Positions 45,003 through 57,079 of a DNA stretch of 64,000 nt are shown here, in pieces (within the stretch, counting starts at the first letter, position 1; every line of letters begins with the position of its first letter). The translations under genes were made by a program, and so were the position numbers. A model generated the notes under the pieces. That model ran no database searches and had not been told where the DNA came from. It saw nothing but the letters and a program-made list of their open reading frames with translations. Origin of the DNA: Hibiscus mutabilis (taxonomy: Eukaryota; Streptophyta; Magnoliopsida; Malvales; Malvaceae); NCBI GenBank assembly GCA_019671005.1, contig CM033752.1, forward strand, positions 21,584,969 to 21,648,968, given 5' to 3'.

Positions 45003-45230
45003 TTACGAATAAAGATAAGGAAACTGCTTTTTCATGTCCTCCTTCCTTTCCCACATGGCTTCCTCAATACCTCGATGTCGCCATAACACTTTTACCAACT
45101 CAACGGTCTTTCCAAGCAGAACCTTATTGCTAGTATCCAAAATCCTCACCGGTTCTTCTTCATTGGTCAAATCCGGATTCAACTCAATCTCTTCAACAGG
45201 CATCACATGCGATGGGTCTGATCTGTACCT
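45003..45230 (-). pseudogene. pol: Tekay-2 chromodomain tail
   Basis: The frame is open at 45003-45206. NEEEPVRILDTSNKVLLGKT, VELVKVLWRHRGIEEAMWER and KKQFPYLYS form the Tekay-type chromodomain end of integrase and run to the natural stop. It is the best-preserved copy of the three in the window. Confidence 0.85.
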
Positions 45231-46420
45231 CTAAAGCATCGACACATGGAAAATGTCATGCATCTTTTCCAACTCCGTGAGTAAGCTTAACCTATAAGAG
45301 ACTAGACTAACACGCTCTAACACCCCGTAATGCCCAATGAACCTCGGACTCAACTTACCCTTTTGTCCAAACCTCATCACCTTCTTCCAAGCCGAAAATT
45401 TTAGAAACACTTTATCGCCAATTGCTAACTCAATCTCCCTACGCTTCAAATCAGCATACAATTTTTTGCCTATACGAAGCTATTTTTAATCAATCATTGA
45501 TAAGCTTCACCTTCTTATTGGTGCCTTTCAACACATCAGGTAGAGAAACATACTTTTCACCTACCTCAGCCCAACAAAGTGGCGTATGACACCTCCTACC
45601 ATACAAAGCTTCATACGGAACCATTTGAATGCTCAGTTGATAACTATTGTTATAAGAAAACTTTACCAACGGTAGTTGTTTCTCCCACATTCCTTGAAAA
45701 TCAATGATGCAACACCGCAACATATCCTCTAACACTTGGATAACACGTTCAGACTGACCATCTGACTGAGGATGTTACGTAGTACTAAAATTCAACCGTG
45801 TATCCGAAGCTCTATGCAAACGCTCCTAAAACCTTGATGCAAAACACATATCCCTATCTGAAATATAGACTTAGGTACCCCATGCAACCTCACAATCTCA
45901 GTAATATACATATCCGCCAACTTATCCAACGTATACATCGTATGCACTGCCAAAAAAAATGTTCACACTTCGTAAATCGATCCATAATTACCCAAATAGA
46001 ATTCTTCCTCGACAACGTCAAAGGCAAACCCATCACAAAATCCATGGTAATTCTTTCCCACTTCCATTCTGAAATGTTCAATGGTTGCAACAATCCGGAA
46101 GAAAACTGATGCTCAGCCTTAATACGCTGACACACCATACATCAGACAACAAACTCCGCTACATCATTCTTCAAACCAACCCAATAATACTCCTCCTTTA
46201 AATATTGTTACATCTTCATACTACTCGAATGTATAGTAAAAGGACTAGAAAAAACCTCAATCAAAATAATGTGCCTCAAATCAACATCTTCTAGCACAAC
46301 TATTTGACCCTTAAAACACAAGACACCATCATCATTAAAAAAATCCGTCTGATTATCTTCCATAATATGCTTAACATGTGGTACCAATGAATCATCATAC
46401 AGTTGATTCTCATTGATCAA
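45231..46420 (-). pseudogene. pol: Tekay-2 integrase
   Basis: Fragments in order on the minus strand are: 46208-46420 (upstream of the zinc end), 45890-46138 with WKWERITMDFVMGLPLTL (first Asp), the second-Asp region near 45830-45890 in broken frames, 45490-45735 from MLEDMLRCCI through VPYEALYGRRC, and 45231-45461 with KLSPRFIGHYGVLERV. Stops and shifts separate them, so the catalytic triad is no longer in one frame. Confidence 0.85.
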
Positions 46421-46954
46421 TTATAACAATGACGATTTCACTTGCAACTCAGCCAATAACCCACTATCTCGTGTCACATTTAACCGCGCAAACATTGCCC
46501 TCAACTCCACTGCAACCTTTCTACTTAGGGCATCGGCTACCACTTTAGCCTTACCCAAATAATACTCAATCATCAAATCGTAATCCTTAAGCAACTCTAA
46601 CCATCGACGTTGCCTAAGATTCAACTCTTTTCGTGACATCAAATACTTCATACTCTTGTGATCTGTGTACACAATACACTTCTCACCATACAAATAATGT
46701 CTCCAAATCTTCAACGCAAACACTATTGCGGTAAGCTCTAAATCATGCATAGAATAATTACGCTCATGTACCTTCAACTGTCTAGATACATAAGCCACAA
46801 CTTTCCCTTCTTATATTAACACAAACCCCAAACCAACATAGGATGCATCACTATAAACAACAAACTCTTTACCCAATTCGGGTTAAATCAAGATCGGAGC
46901 TTGCATCAAAGCCTCTTTCAACCTCTCAAAAGCTTGTTGTCACTCTCCGTCCAC
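46421..46954 (-). pseudogene. pol: Tekay-2 RNase H
   Basis: It is open at 46421-46798: YVSRQLKVHERNYSMHDLEL, YTDHKSMKYLMSRKELNLRQ and KAKVVADALSRK. The N-terminal part with the DAS motif lies just upstream (46800-46870), in another frame with a stop. Unlike Tekay-1, the TDHKS aspartate is kept. Confidence 0.85.
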
Positions 46955-47760
46955 TTAAAATGAACATTCTTTTTGTAATAAATTAGTCAACGGAGCAAAA
47001 ATCCTTAAAAAACCATCCACGAAATGATGATAATATCCTGTCAACCTAAGAAAGCTACAAACCTCCAACACAGACTTAGGTGACTTCCAACTCACCACCA
47101 CCTCAATCTTAGGCGGATCCACACGAATACCTTCCGCCGACACAACATGTCCAAGGAAAATTACTTCCCTTAACCAAAATTTACACTTGCTCAACTTGGC
47201 ATACAATCGATTATCTAACAAGGCTTGCAACATAATCTACAAATATTGATCATGTTCTTCTTTGGTACGAGAGTACACAAGGATATCATCAATGAACACA
47301 ACCACAAATTGATCTAAATATTCATGAAATAGCAGGTGCATTCGTCAACCCAAAAGGCATCAGCAAAAACTCATAATGCTCATAACGTGTGCGAAAAGCT
47401 GTTTTTAGCACATCCTAATCCTTTAACTTTAGCTGATAATAACCAAACCTCAGATCAATCTTGGAAAACACTATAGCACCCAGAATTGATCGAACAAAAC
47501 ATTAATTTGTGGCAAAGGATATTTATTCTTAGTCGTCAACTTGTTTAGTTGCCGATAATCAATGCACATTCTTATAGTGTCATCCTTCTTTTTCACGAAC
47601 AAAACTGGTGCTCCCTACGACGACACACTTGGTCAGATGAAACATGATCCAACAACTCTTGAAGTTATGTCTTTAAATCTTTCAACACTTTAGGCACCAT
47701 ACGATACTGAGCAATTGACACAGAGTCGTATCCGTATACGTCTTAAAATATAAAACTCTA
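46955..47760 (-). pseudogene. pol: Tekay-2 reverse transcriptase
   Basis: The C-terminal part is open at 46955-47233 (YAKLSKCKFWLREVIFLGHV, VLEVCSFLRLTGYYHHFVDG). The active site VFIDDILVYSRT is encoded near 47268-47300. The N-terminal motifs (VLFVKKKDD, RMCIDY) are recognisable at about 47560-47620 with stops. Several shifts lie between. Confidence 0.83.
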
Positions 47761-47999
47761 TTTTCTTATCCGGTGGTAACCAAGCAACTTCTCTGGAAAC
47801 ACTCCTAAAAGACCACCAATGGTACGAATATCTTGAAATGCACCTCATTTATATTTAGGTTCATAACATAAGCCAGATATGCTTGATACCCAATCTCTAA
47901 CAACTTCTATGCTTCTAAAGCCGAAACCACATTGGACAAGAATTTAGCATTCTCGCCCACAACCACCACCTCATAATCATCAGTAAGTTTCAACAAAAC

Positions 48000-48399
48000 T
48001 CACTTGGTTTCAAAATTGACCACATCCCTATACTCGGTCAACCAATCCATACCCAAGATTACATCAAAACTATGAAACGACAACTCCATCAAATCAACCG
48101 TAAACATATGACCTTGAACCATCAAATGACATCTCCTAAACAACGTCCTAGCAACTACTATTTCTCCAAAAGAACTAGTTACTCGTATACCCATATCTAA
48201 CACTTTTACAGGTATATCAAGCAAACGCGCATGATCGCGCAAGATATATGAATGTGTAGAACTAGAATCTATCAAAGAAAGTAATGACATGGACTGCAAA
48301 GTAAAAGTATATGCAGTCAAATCTGTATCATTTTCCCTCTCGATGCGCATAGATCCTTCTAGGTCCACCACCTTCAGGTTGAATAGCCACTATATGAGT
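48000..48399 (-). pseudogene. pro: Tekay-2 protease
   Basis: It is open at 48000-48371. SLIDSSSTHSYILRDHARLL has Ser in place of Gly in the DSG(S/A) site, and VILGMDWLTEY is the family tail. It aligns by eye with Tekay-1 11780-12133. 47761-47999 is the degenerate linker to RT. Confidence 0.83.
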
Positions 48400-49550
48400 A
48401 ACAGTCCTCTGACCTTCCTCTTGGCGCTAGAAATTACCTCGACCACAACCATGGCCTTTCTGCGGTGTAATAATAGGTGCAGGAGCTAGTCTATCCTTAG
48501 CTATCTGCGGACAATCACATCCCAAATGATCCCGTGAACCACAACTCCAACATGTATTACGTGTATCCCAACACTCTACTAGATGATGTTTCCCACAACG
48601 CCTATACTTGGGCATTCCAGCATAGGTGTTCTGACCCTGTTATCTATGCTCGACATTACCTTCACCATATCTCTGATTAGGGTGATATTTCTTATCTCAA
48701 TTTTTCTTAAATTGACCACCACCAACATCCAAATTAGCAACTCTTTTTTTCAGAACTCTAGCCCCCAGAACAAGAAGACAAACCCATCTTCTGCTCAATA
48801 TCCTTGGCTCAACTAACTAAGATATCTAAATCAGTGTAGTCTGAAGACAACATATAGGTCTTAAACTCCTTGACCAAACCATATCAAAAATGATCACATC
48901 ACTATCGATCATCAGGAACCAACTCAAGTGCATACTGGCTCAATCGAACAAACTGAACACCATACTCTGAAACAAACATATTGCCTTGGACAAAAGACAT
49001 GAACTCACGCTTCTTTTTATCCTAGTACCGAGTACCCAAATACTTCCACTGAAAAGTAGCACAAAAAAATTCCCATGTCACATTCTCGGGTGCCATTCTC
49101 GCTATAGTGGTAGTCCACCAACTATAGGCATCTCCCTAAACCAAGGATACATTGCAGCCCAACTTACATACTTCTGTATACTTTATCTGACCAAGAATCC
49201 TCTCGATACTCACAAACCACTCTTCAGCTGCCTCAGGAGCTAACCATCTGAACTCAGTACCTCCTAAACTATGCAAACGCTCCAATAAAAGTCTTGAATT
49301 AACAACTGTTACTGGTGCAGGTGCCTGAACATGCACTCCAGCCACAACTGCTTGAAAAGCTCCAGTCATAGCCTGAATCAACGTCATATTCCTAAAGACT
49401 GGACCAGGTGGAACTGGCAGTGCTTGACCAGCATCTACTCCAGCTAAGTGGAAGAGGAGCCAACCCAACAGGATGTACTATCTCACCCTTAACTCCCTAC
49501 CCACCGGTAGCATTATTCACATTCAAATTAAGCTCTTGTCTCGATGGCAT
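48400..49550 (-). pseudogene. gag: Tekay-2 gag
   Basis: The start codon is at 49550 (MPSRQELN). The capsid segment 49136-49468 reads LLERLHSLGGTEFRWLAPEA and EEWFVSIERILGQIKY, close to Tekay-1. A zinc-knuckle stretch 48427-48615 reads CWSCGSRDHLGCDCP (CX2CX4HX4C, intact), followed by the Gly-rich tail. Stops and shifts occur between 48620 and 49130. Confidence 0.84.
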
Positions 49551-49797
49551 ACTCAAAATATGTATTTATAGCATGAAAATATAACCAAAAACATAATTAG
49601 GATAGCTTCAAACAAGAATCCAAGATGTTTACATTTTAAAAACAAAATCCTATTACACTTGTAGTAATAAGGCAATGTGTCCTCAAGATTTTACCCTAAT
49701 ATATCACACTTCAATTATAAAATCATATAATCAAACATCGTATAGATCATATAACATCTCAGATAATCACAACTTACCTCCCAACTTTCACAAACTT

Positions 49798-49810
49798 GGC
49801 TCTGATACCA
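49798..49810 (-). other. Primer-binding site of Tekay-2
   Basis: On the minus strand tggtatcagagcc follows the 5' LTR end by five bases. It is the initiator Met tRNA type, as in Tekay-1. Confidence 0.92.
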
Positions 49811-49815
49811 CCAAA

Positions 49816-52800
49816 TGTAACCCCCTTGACCCGACCTAGCCGCAAAGACTGAATCAAAGACGTTACATTAGGTTTGCTAAAGCAAACTCAAACTGATAAC
49901 CTAAACCAGTCTTTTTTCTTTTTATCTTGCTTAGATGCTTATTTAACCCTAAAGTGTGACGTACAACAGCAGAATACAAAATAAACATTTAATTCGCAAG
50001 ACTTATCACTTTAAGGACCAAAACATAAATTTTATAAATTAAAAGAGCAAATTACAAATTAATGTTACCAACCTTCAATTAGATTCATTACATGCCTCTG
50101 TGTGAAATTGCATCAAAATTGGATCATAATATCATCATTAACTGATCATTACAAAAATAATGACCAATTTGCAATGAATCCAAAATATTTCATGAAAATA
50201 CCAAAATTAACTAACCCCATACTGATACAGGCTTATACTGTATCGGTACAAGTCCATGTAACATACACATATCGGTACGTTTGGTCGAGTATCGATACCT
50301 ATTGCTATATTTCAAAATAAAATATTCTAGTGGCTAAAACTCGTTCTGATACGGTACCCCTTGTACCGATCCCTATGTAATTTTTTGCAAGAGCATACTG
50401 ATACGGTGACTACTCATACCAATACCCCTTTGTTATTTTCCCCAAATTAAGCCGTATTAGACCTCGTGTACCGATCCCAGCAGACCAATATTGGTACGTC
50501 TGGGCCTATAATGACCTCTTGGCCAAATTATGACACCTTTGCTCAATCTAACTTGCTTAAAACATCATACGAACACCGTATAACATGTTTAACATCATTT
50601 CAACAACCAACCGAACATGCTAGGTAAACATTCAATCCATATCACATCAATCAAGAAAACCTATAGGCATTGTCTCTACTCAAGCATGTAATTCTTATTC
50701 TAAACCCATAATCAAGCCATATAACCTCATACAAGTCCATAATACCAAATAGAACATGTCCAAAACAGGGAGTAAGCAAACAACCCTCCCAATTACAACT
50801 TCGTCACATTGCCTTTTATTACTACAAGTTCATTTATTAAAACCATACTTGAAGTAAATTGAAGCTTGGATTCTCCCTTGCTTGCTTGCCGCAACGGAAG
50901 CTCACTTCTCTGCAATGATAAGAAAGGAGAGCGTAAGCATATAATGCCTATTGAGGGATGCTCTAAAAACAATCATTCTTGCTTTTAAAACCATTAGAGT
51001 CAAACTATATTTTCAACTTCATGCTAAAACATCTTATGTCCTTTTCACCTTTCTAAAAACATGCATATTAAACCACGTGTATCATGGATCTCATGCATAA
51101 TCCCATATGCAAAACCTCAATCCAATCCTTCACATGCTAATTCATCAAATAAAAAATCTTAAAGAGTAAAACATGTATAAATCACATTCTACAAAACATA
51201 GATCCTCCATCATGATACATTAGTTCATATATTGGCATTAAAGTGACCCAAAACAAAATCTTTCCTTTATCAAAGCACATCGGATACTGGGATTTCACAA
51301 GTGGTTCCTCAGACCACTTAAACATACATTTAACCGGAGCAAATGATACAATAAACCCCTCGACGGTTACAATGTATAATACCTATCAGCGAGAGAAAAC
51401 TATACAATCACAACCCCTCGACCAGTGAAGTACCCATGGTGGAGAATACGGTACAATCATAATCCCTCAACACACATGAGGTGACTTATTGTAGTGCACT
51501 TTAAACCCTATGGCATGCCAACTATATCTGATAACATTTAATCATTGTTACTTGCCAATGTATTCCATATTAAACACGATAACTCACTATTTTTCCTATG
51601 CATCGTTTAAACCAATTTTCAATGCAACAAACCATACATTTCATATCATCGAAATAATTTTCATAAACCATTTACCATACTCATATATCATCAATATATG
51701 ATCATTTGCATCAAAATCCATTTCTAAAACATGCATATAACAATAGGTATCAAATCATAACTATAGGCATGAGAAAATCAACTTTGCCAAACCAAAATTG
51801 AAAGCAAAATCGTCTAATACTTACTTCCGAGCTTAGACAAATGTTTCAAGCTTAATCTAAACTCCCAAAATCACTTTCAAACCTTTACAAGGCTGTAAAT
51901 CTCGTTTTCACTCACCGATAACACAATGTTTCACTTGCCAATGTGAAACTACGCGTCTGACTTCTCCAAACCTTTGTCAATCATTGTAGGATCGATCTCC
52001 CCTATTTTATTCATAAACCAAAATAGGATTAGTGCATCATTATGCATCTAAAATCCCAGCAATCTCAATCCTTAACATCACATCGCCAAACACCACCATA
52101 AGCCTTCCTAAAATAATTGAAAACTACTTCGATTCCAATCTAAACAAATCCCAGCCATAACCTAACGATTTGATCAACTTTACAACATCAAAAAACATCC
52201 ATAACCCCACCTTATGTCTCCAAAAACAACATAACACCACAAACACCTCAAAAACTAACTATTCACAACCTAAAAAATTAGTAGTTCAACTAGTTTCGGG
52301 TTTCCTTTTATAAATCCCATTAAATATCATCAAAATACACTTTAAACATGATCTAAACCAATCAAGATTGCAATGATTCAGATCAATAACCAAACTCAAT
52401 AAATTTCTTAACAAAATTAGCATTAAATGAACAAATCTGGATTTAATTTTTAAAACATAACATAAGTCGATTCCAAAGGATAAAAAACTTGGGAATTTCA
52501 ATAAAGAACCTTTTATTAAAGGAAAGAAACAAAAATCACCTCTAATGGTAGACTCTTTTCTTAGTTGGCTTGATTTTGATGAAATCTCCAAAGTAGAAGT
52601 AGAAGATCCAAAGTAGAACAAATGAATCAAGTGTTAAAATCAAAAGTAAGATTGCAAAGATTGATTCTTGGGACTTTTAGAAAAGAAAAAGTTGTTTGTC
52701 TACTGAGAATTGGAGAGAAAAGATTGGGAGAAAAAATATTTACGTGAGAAAATAATTTGGCTAATTAAAACTAACCAATTGAAACTCTTTTACTCTCTTT

Positions 52801-53176
52801 TATTAAATCCTTTTAAAACTATTTTAAAACAGCCAAAGTAACGAAAAAGTCTGATAAAATCAATTTACCTAATAGCTCCCTAAAGATTCTAAGTTTTGAA
52901 TCTTTTACAATTTAGTCACCAAAAACAGTTTTCAAACTTTACATTTTAGTTAGTAGGACGAAATGTCCATAAATCAAACCTTATTTTATCAAATTGAATT
53001 TACCAAAACACTCAAAGTACTAATTAAATATTTTCCACCATTTTTCTATATTTTATTTCATATTAAGAATATTTATTATGAATTAATTCCCAAAATTAGA
53101 TCGAATCGACTAATTTGGTTCACCCGAGCCGTCTAACCTACGTAGCTAACTTCTAGGCCAAATTTGGGGTGTTACA
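49816..53176 (-). repeat. Tekay-2 5' LTR
   Basis: It is a direct copy of 41602-44962 and exactly as long (3361 bp), with many substitutions and balanced indels. The motif cluster is at about 50220-50520. There is no gene. Confidence 0.93.
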
Positions 53177-53290
53177 TGGAAAATCTTCGTGTTTTGGTAC
53201 TCGGTAGAGCCGTACCGATACGATAAGCTTTGTATCAGTACTACGGGTTTAGTACCTGTGTAAAAGCATGTTTCTAACACTCGAGGATGT
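53177..53290. repeat. Continuation of the sequence split by Tekay-2
   Basis: It begins with the second TGGAA copy (53177-53181) and continues the motif cluster of 41455-41575 (gtaccgatacgataagc, gtatcagtac, to about 53260). The host repeat is unidentified. Confidence 0.55.
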
Positions 53291-53880
53291 TGGAAATATT
53301 TGTGTAAGTCAAAACACTTGGAAAATATTTTAAAAACATTTTCAAGTAGAATGGACTTTAAATTATTTTTACAATATCCAAATAAGTCCAAAAGAATTTT
53401 TCATTTAAAATTATTATATCAAAAATATCTTTTTTATAATCAAAAGTAATATATATAAAAAATTTTAACTTATCAATCTCTCCGTTTTTTATATTAAAAA
53501 ACACCTTAAAAATTATTTTTGAAAAAAAACCCTTTAGAAAAACAATATTTGAAAAAAGGAATGTTTTGAAAAAAGCACTTATCTCTCCCCTTTTTGTTAT
53601 ATAAAAAACAATTCAATCTTTAGAGTATGAAATAACAATAAAGAGTAAGTTAAATCTTTAAAAAAATAAAAACTCTCCCTTAATAAAGGCATTCCATTTA
53701 AAATTGGGCTCAAAACACCTTAACAGTTAAAAGAGATTGAATTTCAATATATGTTAAAAAAAATTAAGATCATATGAAATTCAATGAATCCAAGTCTTTT
53801 TAAGAACTTTATGCTCTAATATAAATAAAACATGCTAATAACATATATGCACAAAGTATTACAATGTCATGTATTTAATA
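53291..53880. other. AT-rich stretch without recognisable content
   Basis: Long A/T runs are present with no coding signal. It probably belongs to the decayed Copia element whose gag lies to the right. Confidence 0.5.
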
Positions 53881-54640
53881 AAAATTAAACAAGCAAATAT
53901 GCATGAGCATTCAAAAATAAAAAAGGCAACCAAATATATATATAATCAAAGGCATTAAAATTAGAGGTTATCCATCTTGCTTCACTTGTGTGACTAGAGC
54001 ATTCAAACATCTTTGTTTTTCTTAGCATTGCTCCAACACACATACAAGAGACAATCATTTGATTTTTGGTATCCAAATTACTTTGGATTCATTGACATTA
54101 ATTTCAATGTCTCTAGTTCCCTTAGGAACCCGCACTTGCCTATTTTTATGAGACTTTATTTTCTTTATAGAACAAGTATCTACATCATGACCATGAAAAT
54201 GACAATGTGAGAATTTTTGTCATTTTTAATTTTGATGAATTATCAACAATGATTTTTTTTATTAATCTTTCAATCTTAATCTTTAAATTAAGGTTTTCTT
54301 TTTTTCAAGAACTCCATTACTCATTTTTAAAAAATCTAATTTTTTCAAATTTTTATTTTGGTTTTCAAACCTAGTTTTATTTTCAAATTCAAGTTTCATA
54401 ATCATTTTCTTGTATTTAGAATTTATGGTCTCAAATTCGAAAAACAATTCATCAAAAGCATCTTGTAACTCACCTAAAGAATATGAATTTAATTCAATTG
54501 TTAGAAAATACCTCGGGCTCATCGATATACGTCAAACATTCCACCTTTGGATTATAAAGGAGGTTTGCACTTGATGAAGAATCAATTTTCTTCTCTTCTT
54601 CCTCGTCGAGTTTTTCTCATATCACTTTCGCACTTTTGTA
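53881..54640 (-). pseudogene. gag: Copia-type gag remnant
   Basis: On the minus strand an acidic stretch (DEEEEKKIDSSSSANLL, 54560-54610) is followed by the open 54283-54522 segment. This has LGELQDAFDELFFEFETINS and a Lys/Glu/Asn-rich coiled-coil-like tail, the pattern between gag and protease of some plant Copia elements. Further along (54070-54140) PKGTRDIEINVNESKVIWIP resembles the linker before protease. No protease active site was found. Confidence 0.5.
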
Positions 54641-54699
54641 GGAGGAGACTTGTCGATTGTCTAACACTTGGCAAACAAGTGAAGAATTAATGTAAATAT

Positions 54700-55992
54700 G
54701 CTAGTAAATAATGGCAACTTTAGGTCTTTTTGCGAGCAAGTATACACAGTCAGCAAGTAATACGTATGCTGAGTATCGTATTACTTGCGAATGCCACGAT
54801 ATTTTCTTGTGAATGGGAACAAATGAGTTTGAATTGGATTTTGGATTTTGATTAAGAAAAATGACTAAGGAAAATAAAATGAAAATTCAGGCTGATTGGC
54901 AGACAAATGTATTCAGATGGAAGGTTGATGTTTGCAAGAAATGCTTGGATTTACGCTTAGCGAAGACAATAAATAATAATTTCCAGCCTTGGTTTTGTTA
55001 CCGAGCAGATTTTAAAGTTAGTATTGCCTCTATTGATAGCAATACTCTAAGTTAATTACGAATAACTCTTATATGTCTATAGTGATGTTTTTCAATAATT
55101 AACTTGGAAAAGTTTTAATCTTTACTCCTAAGGGTAGATTCACTTCCGAAGTAAGCTCATCTACTTGAACATCTTTTGTCGAAGCTTCTTGCCTTAGTCT
55201 ATGGCAATTAATCGTTTTGTCCTAAGTCTTTTAAGATATTAAATGATAATAGGCATGTAATGCCAACTGTCGTATGACAAATAATGAAAGTTCATCGCAA
55301 AAACATCCCAAGCCAACTTAAAAGAATTAGTTCATGGCTGAAACCATCAACAAAATATCATTTTGAAACATCACTATCATAACAGAATTAAAAACTAAGA
55401 GAAATGGACAAAGAAGGAGATATGTCGACGTAGCCCTTCAATAGATCCAGAGCTCTTGGTCTTAGCCTGGTTGAACCACGGTTTACCCTCTACTACCTTT
55501 CTTCACCATGGTGCAGCCTCCTTGGCTCATCGCTTAGCTTCCTTTATATAAGCACTTGTGGAAACCCTAGATTGGGTTTTGAATTTGAAAGTTTGTTACA
55601 CACCAACATATGTTCGTTATCGTCTTACCCTCTTTTTAAATTTTAGGGCTGACCTAGCTCTAACGGCTATTGATCGGGCATCAACCATCCTTCTTTTGCC
55701 AACCGAGTCTGGTAATCTTTGTCCTGTTTTTGCCATCGACACTCAATATTTCTCTTCTGCTTCTCTTGCTTTCTATCAACTGCTCCTATCCTGCTCTGCA
55801 AAACTTGCTCTTGTCCTGCCACCGCAAGGAAAATACCCCTTTACTCTGGAAATAGAAGCATTCCTTGACTCCTAGATGCAAATGCATGAATCTACTAACT
55901 AAATGCACAAATATGTACTCAAAGTTAAGCAAAAACATGGCAATATATACATGAAAGACAATACTTTTGAGGAGTTAACACTACCCCAAACC
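54700..55992 (-). repeat. Athila-2 3' LTR (limits approximate)
   Basis: The left part (54734-54800: gcaagtatacac, gcaagtaatacg, tgagtatcgt) matches the Athila-1 LTR pattern at 25790-25850. On the right, a purine tract (minus-strand aggtttggggtag, 55982-55995) adjoins the LTR, followed by the ttgcttgtcctcaagtaatg block also seen at 27341. A TATA-like tatataag is near 55543. No second copy is in the window, so the ends are not exact. Confidence 0.6.
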
Positions 55993-57079
55993 TTGCTCAT
56001 TGCTTGTCCTCAAGTAATGCAACTAAAAGCTATAAAAAAACAAAATAAAGAAAAGTACATCGACAAACTTTTCCTGATTAACAACACAAGCTAGCAAGCA
56101 AATTCTGGTTCTAGTTCTGTCCTCAGATATCCCAGAGCAGTAATGCAAACAAATCAACAAATTCAAGTGAAGCAATATAACTCTAACTTAGGGTCATGAG
56201 GTGTGCATGATGTGCGGATGGTTTGCATCAAGAATCCTTTAACTCTTTTAGCAAAACTTTACTGTCTAAACTCAAAAAAAATATTCACCAAAGGTTTCTT
56301 TTTGCTGGCATTAATTAGGGTTCGCGTCATGTCTCTGTTTGGAGTGAGAAATAAGATGGAGCATACCATGAATCCCTGCGTTAATCCAAACTACATCACT
56401 AAGCTAACCCATTACACTCGTACCCTAAAGTTTTGTTGGCTTGAGAACCAAGAGGGAGCAAACCACAAATCCCTAAGTTACTTATTGTCTCTAAGGTAGA
56501 GGAATGTTCTAATTTTTTTAGCATGTGACAAAATATTGTTGCCTTATTTTTCACTTTTTTACTCTGGCATTGTGGTTTTTTAGTGAGTTCAATTCAAGAA
56601 TCCTAAGTTTGTCTTGGGATTTCGATGCATACTACGTGTGTAAGTGAAACCAAATTTCCCAAAGCTAGAGATCAATTGCCTAGCTACCTGGCATTACTAA
56701 TTTGGTGGCCCATCCTAACTAAAGATTCTAATTTCATCATCGAACAAGGCATAATAGTGCAAATTCTAACTATGCTAGCAAAAAATGTTGGCAAAATTAT
56801 CAGGGTAAAAGCATACCGTGGTAAAAATTTTGTTTTTGTTTTTTTAATGGTTTGGTATACATCATGGTTATACCTAATCTATATGGCAAAAACAAAATGC
56901 AAACATAAAAATGCATGAATGTCATGGCAATTAATGTGAGGCAACACCCCCCAAACCAAAGGTGTGCATTGACCTCAATGCATGAAAACACATATATACA
57001 AAATGAAATGCATGATTAAAATGAAAAATATGAAGTTAATGAGTTAAGGGGAAGAAGACTCCCCTTTAGAATGTTCTAG
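55993..57079 (-). other. Athila-2 3' non-coding region
   Basis: No gene is found. It has two purine-tract blocks, one next to the LTR (55982) and one near 56945-56985 (ccccccaaacc followed by cattgacctcaatgcat on the plus strand), the same arrangement as in Athila-1. Confidence 0.6.

Larger units (their letters stand above)
41602..53176 (-). mobile_element. Tekay-2, complete Ty3/Gypsy chromovirus
   Basis: It is a minus-strand relative of Tekay-1. Two 3361-bp LTRs (41602-44962 and 49816-53176), a perfect TGGAA duplication, an initiator-Met primer site (49798-49810) and a polypurine tract (44963-44974) frame a decayed gag-pol. Domain order and chromodomain agree with Tekay-1; protein pieces align by eye over gag, protease, RNase H and integrase. 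All domains carry stops or shifts, and the LTRs differ by several percent by eye. Confidence 0.95.

Noticed and set aside
55558..55875. 105-codon plus-strand frame near a TATA-like box
   Set aside because: It lies inside the Athila-2 LTR, antisense to the element, with no recognisable similarity.
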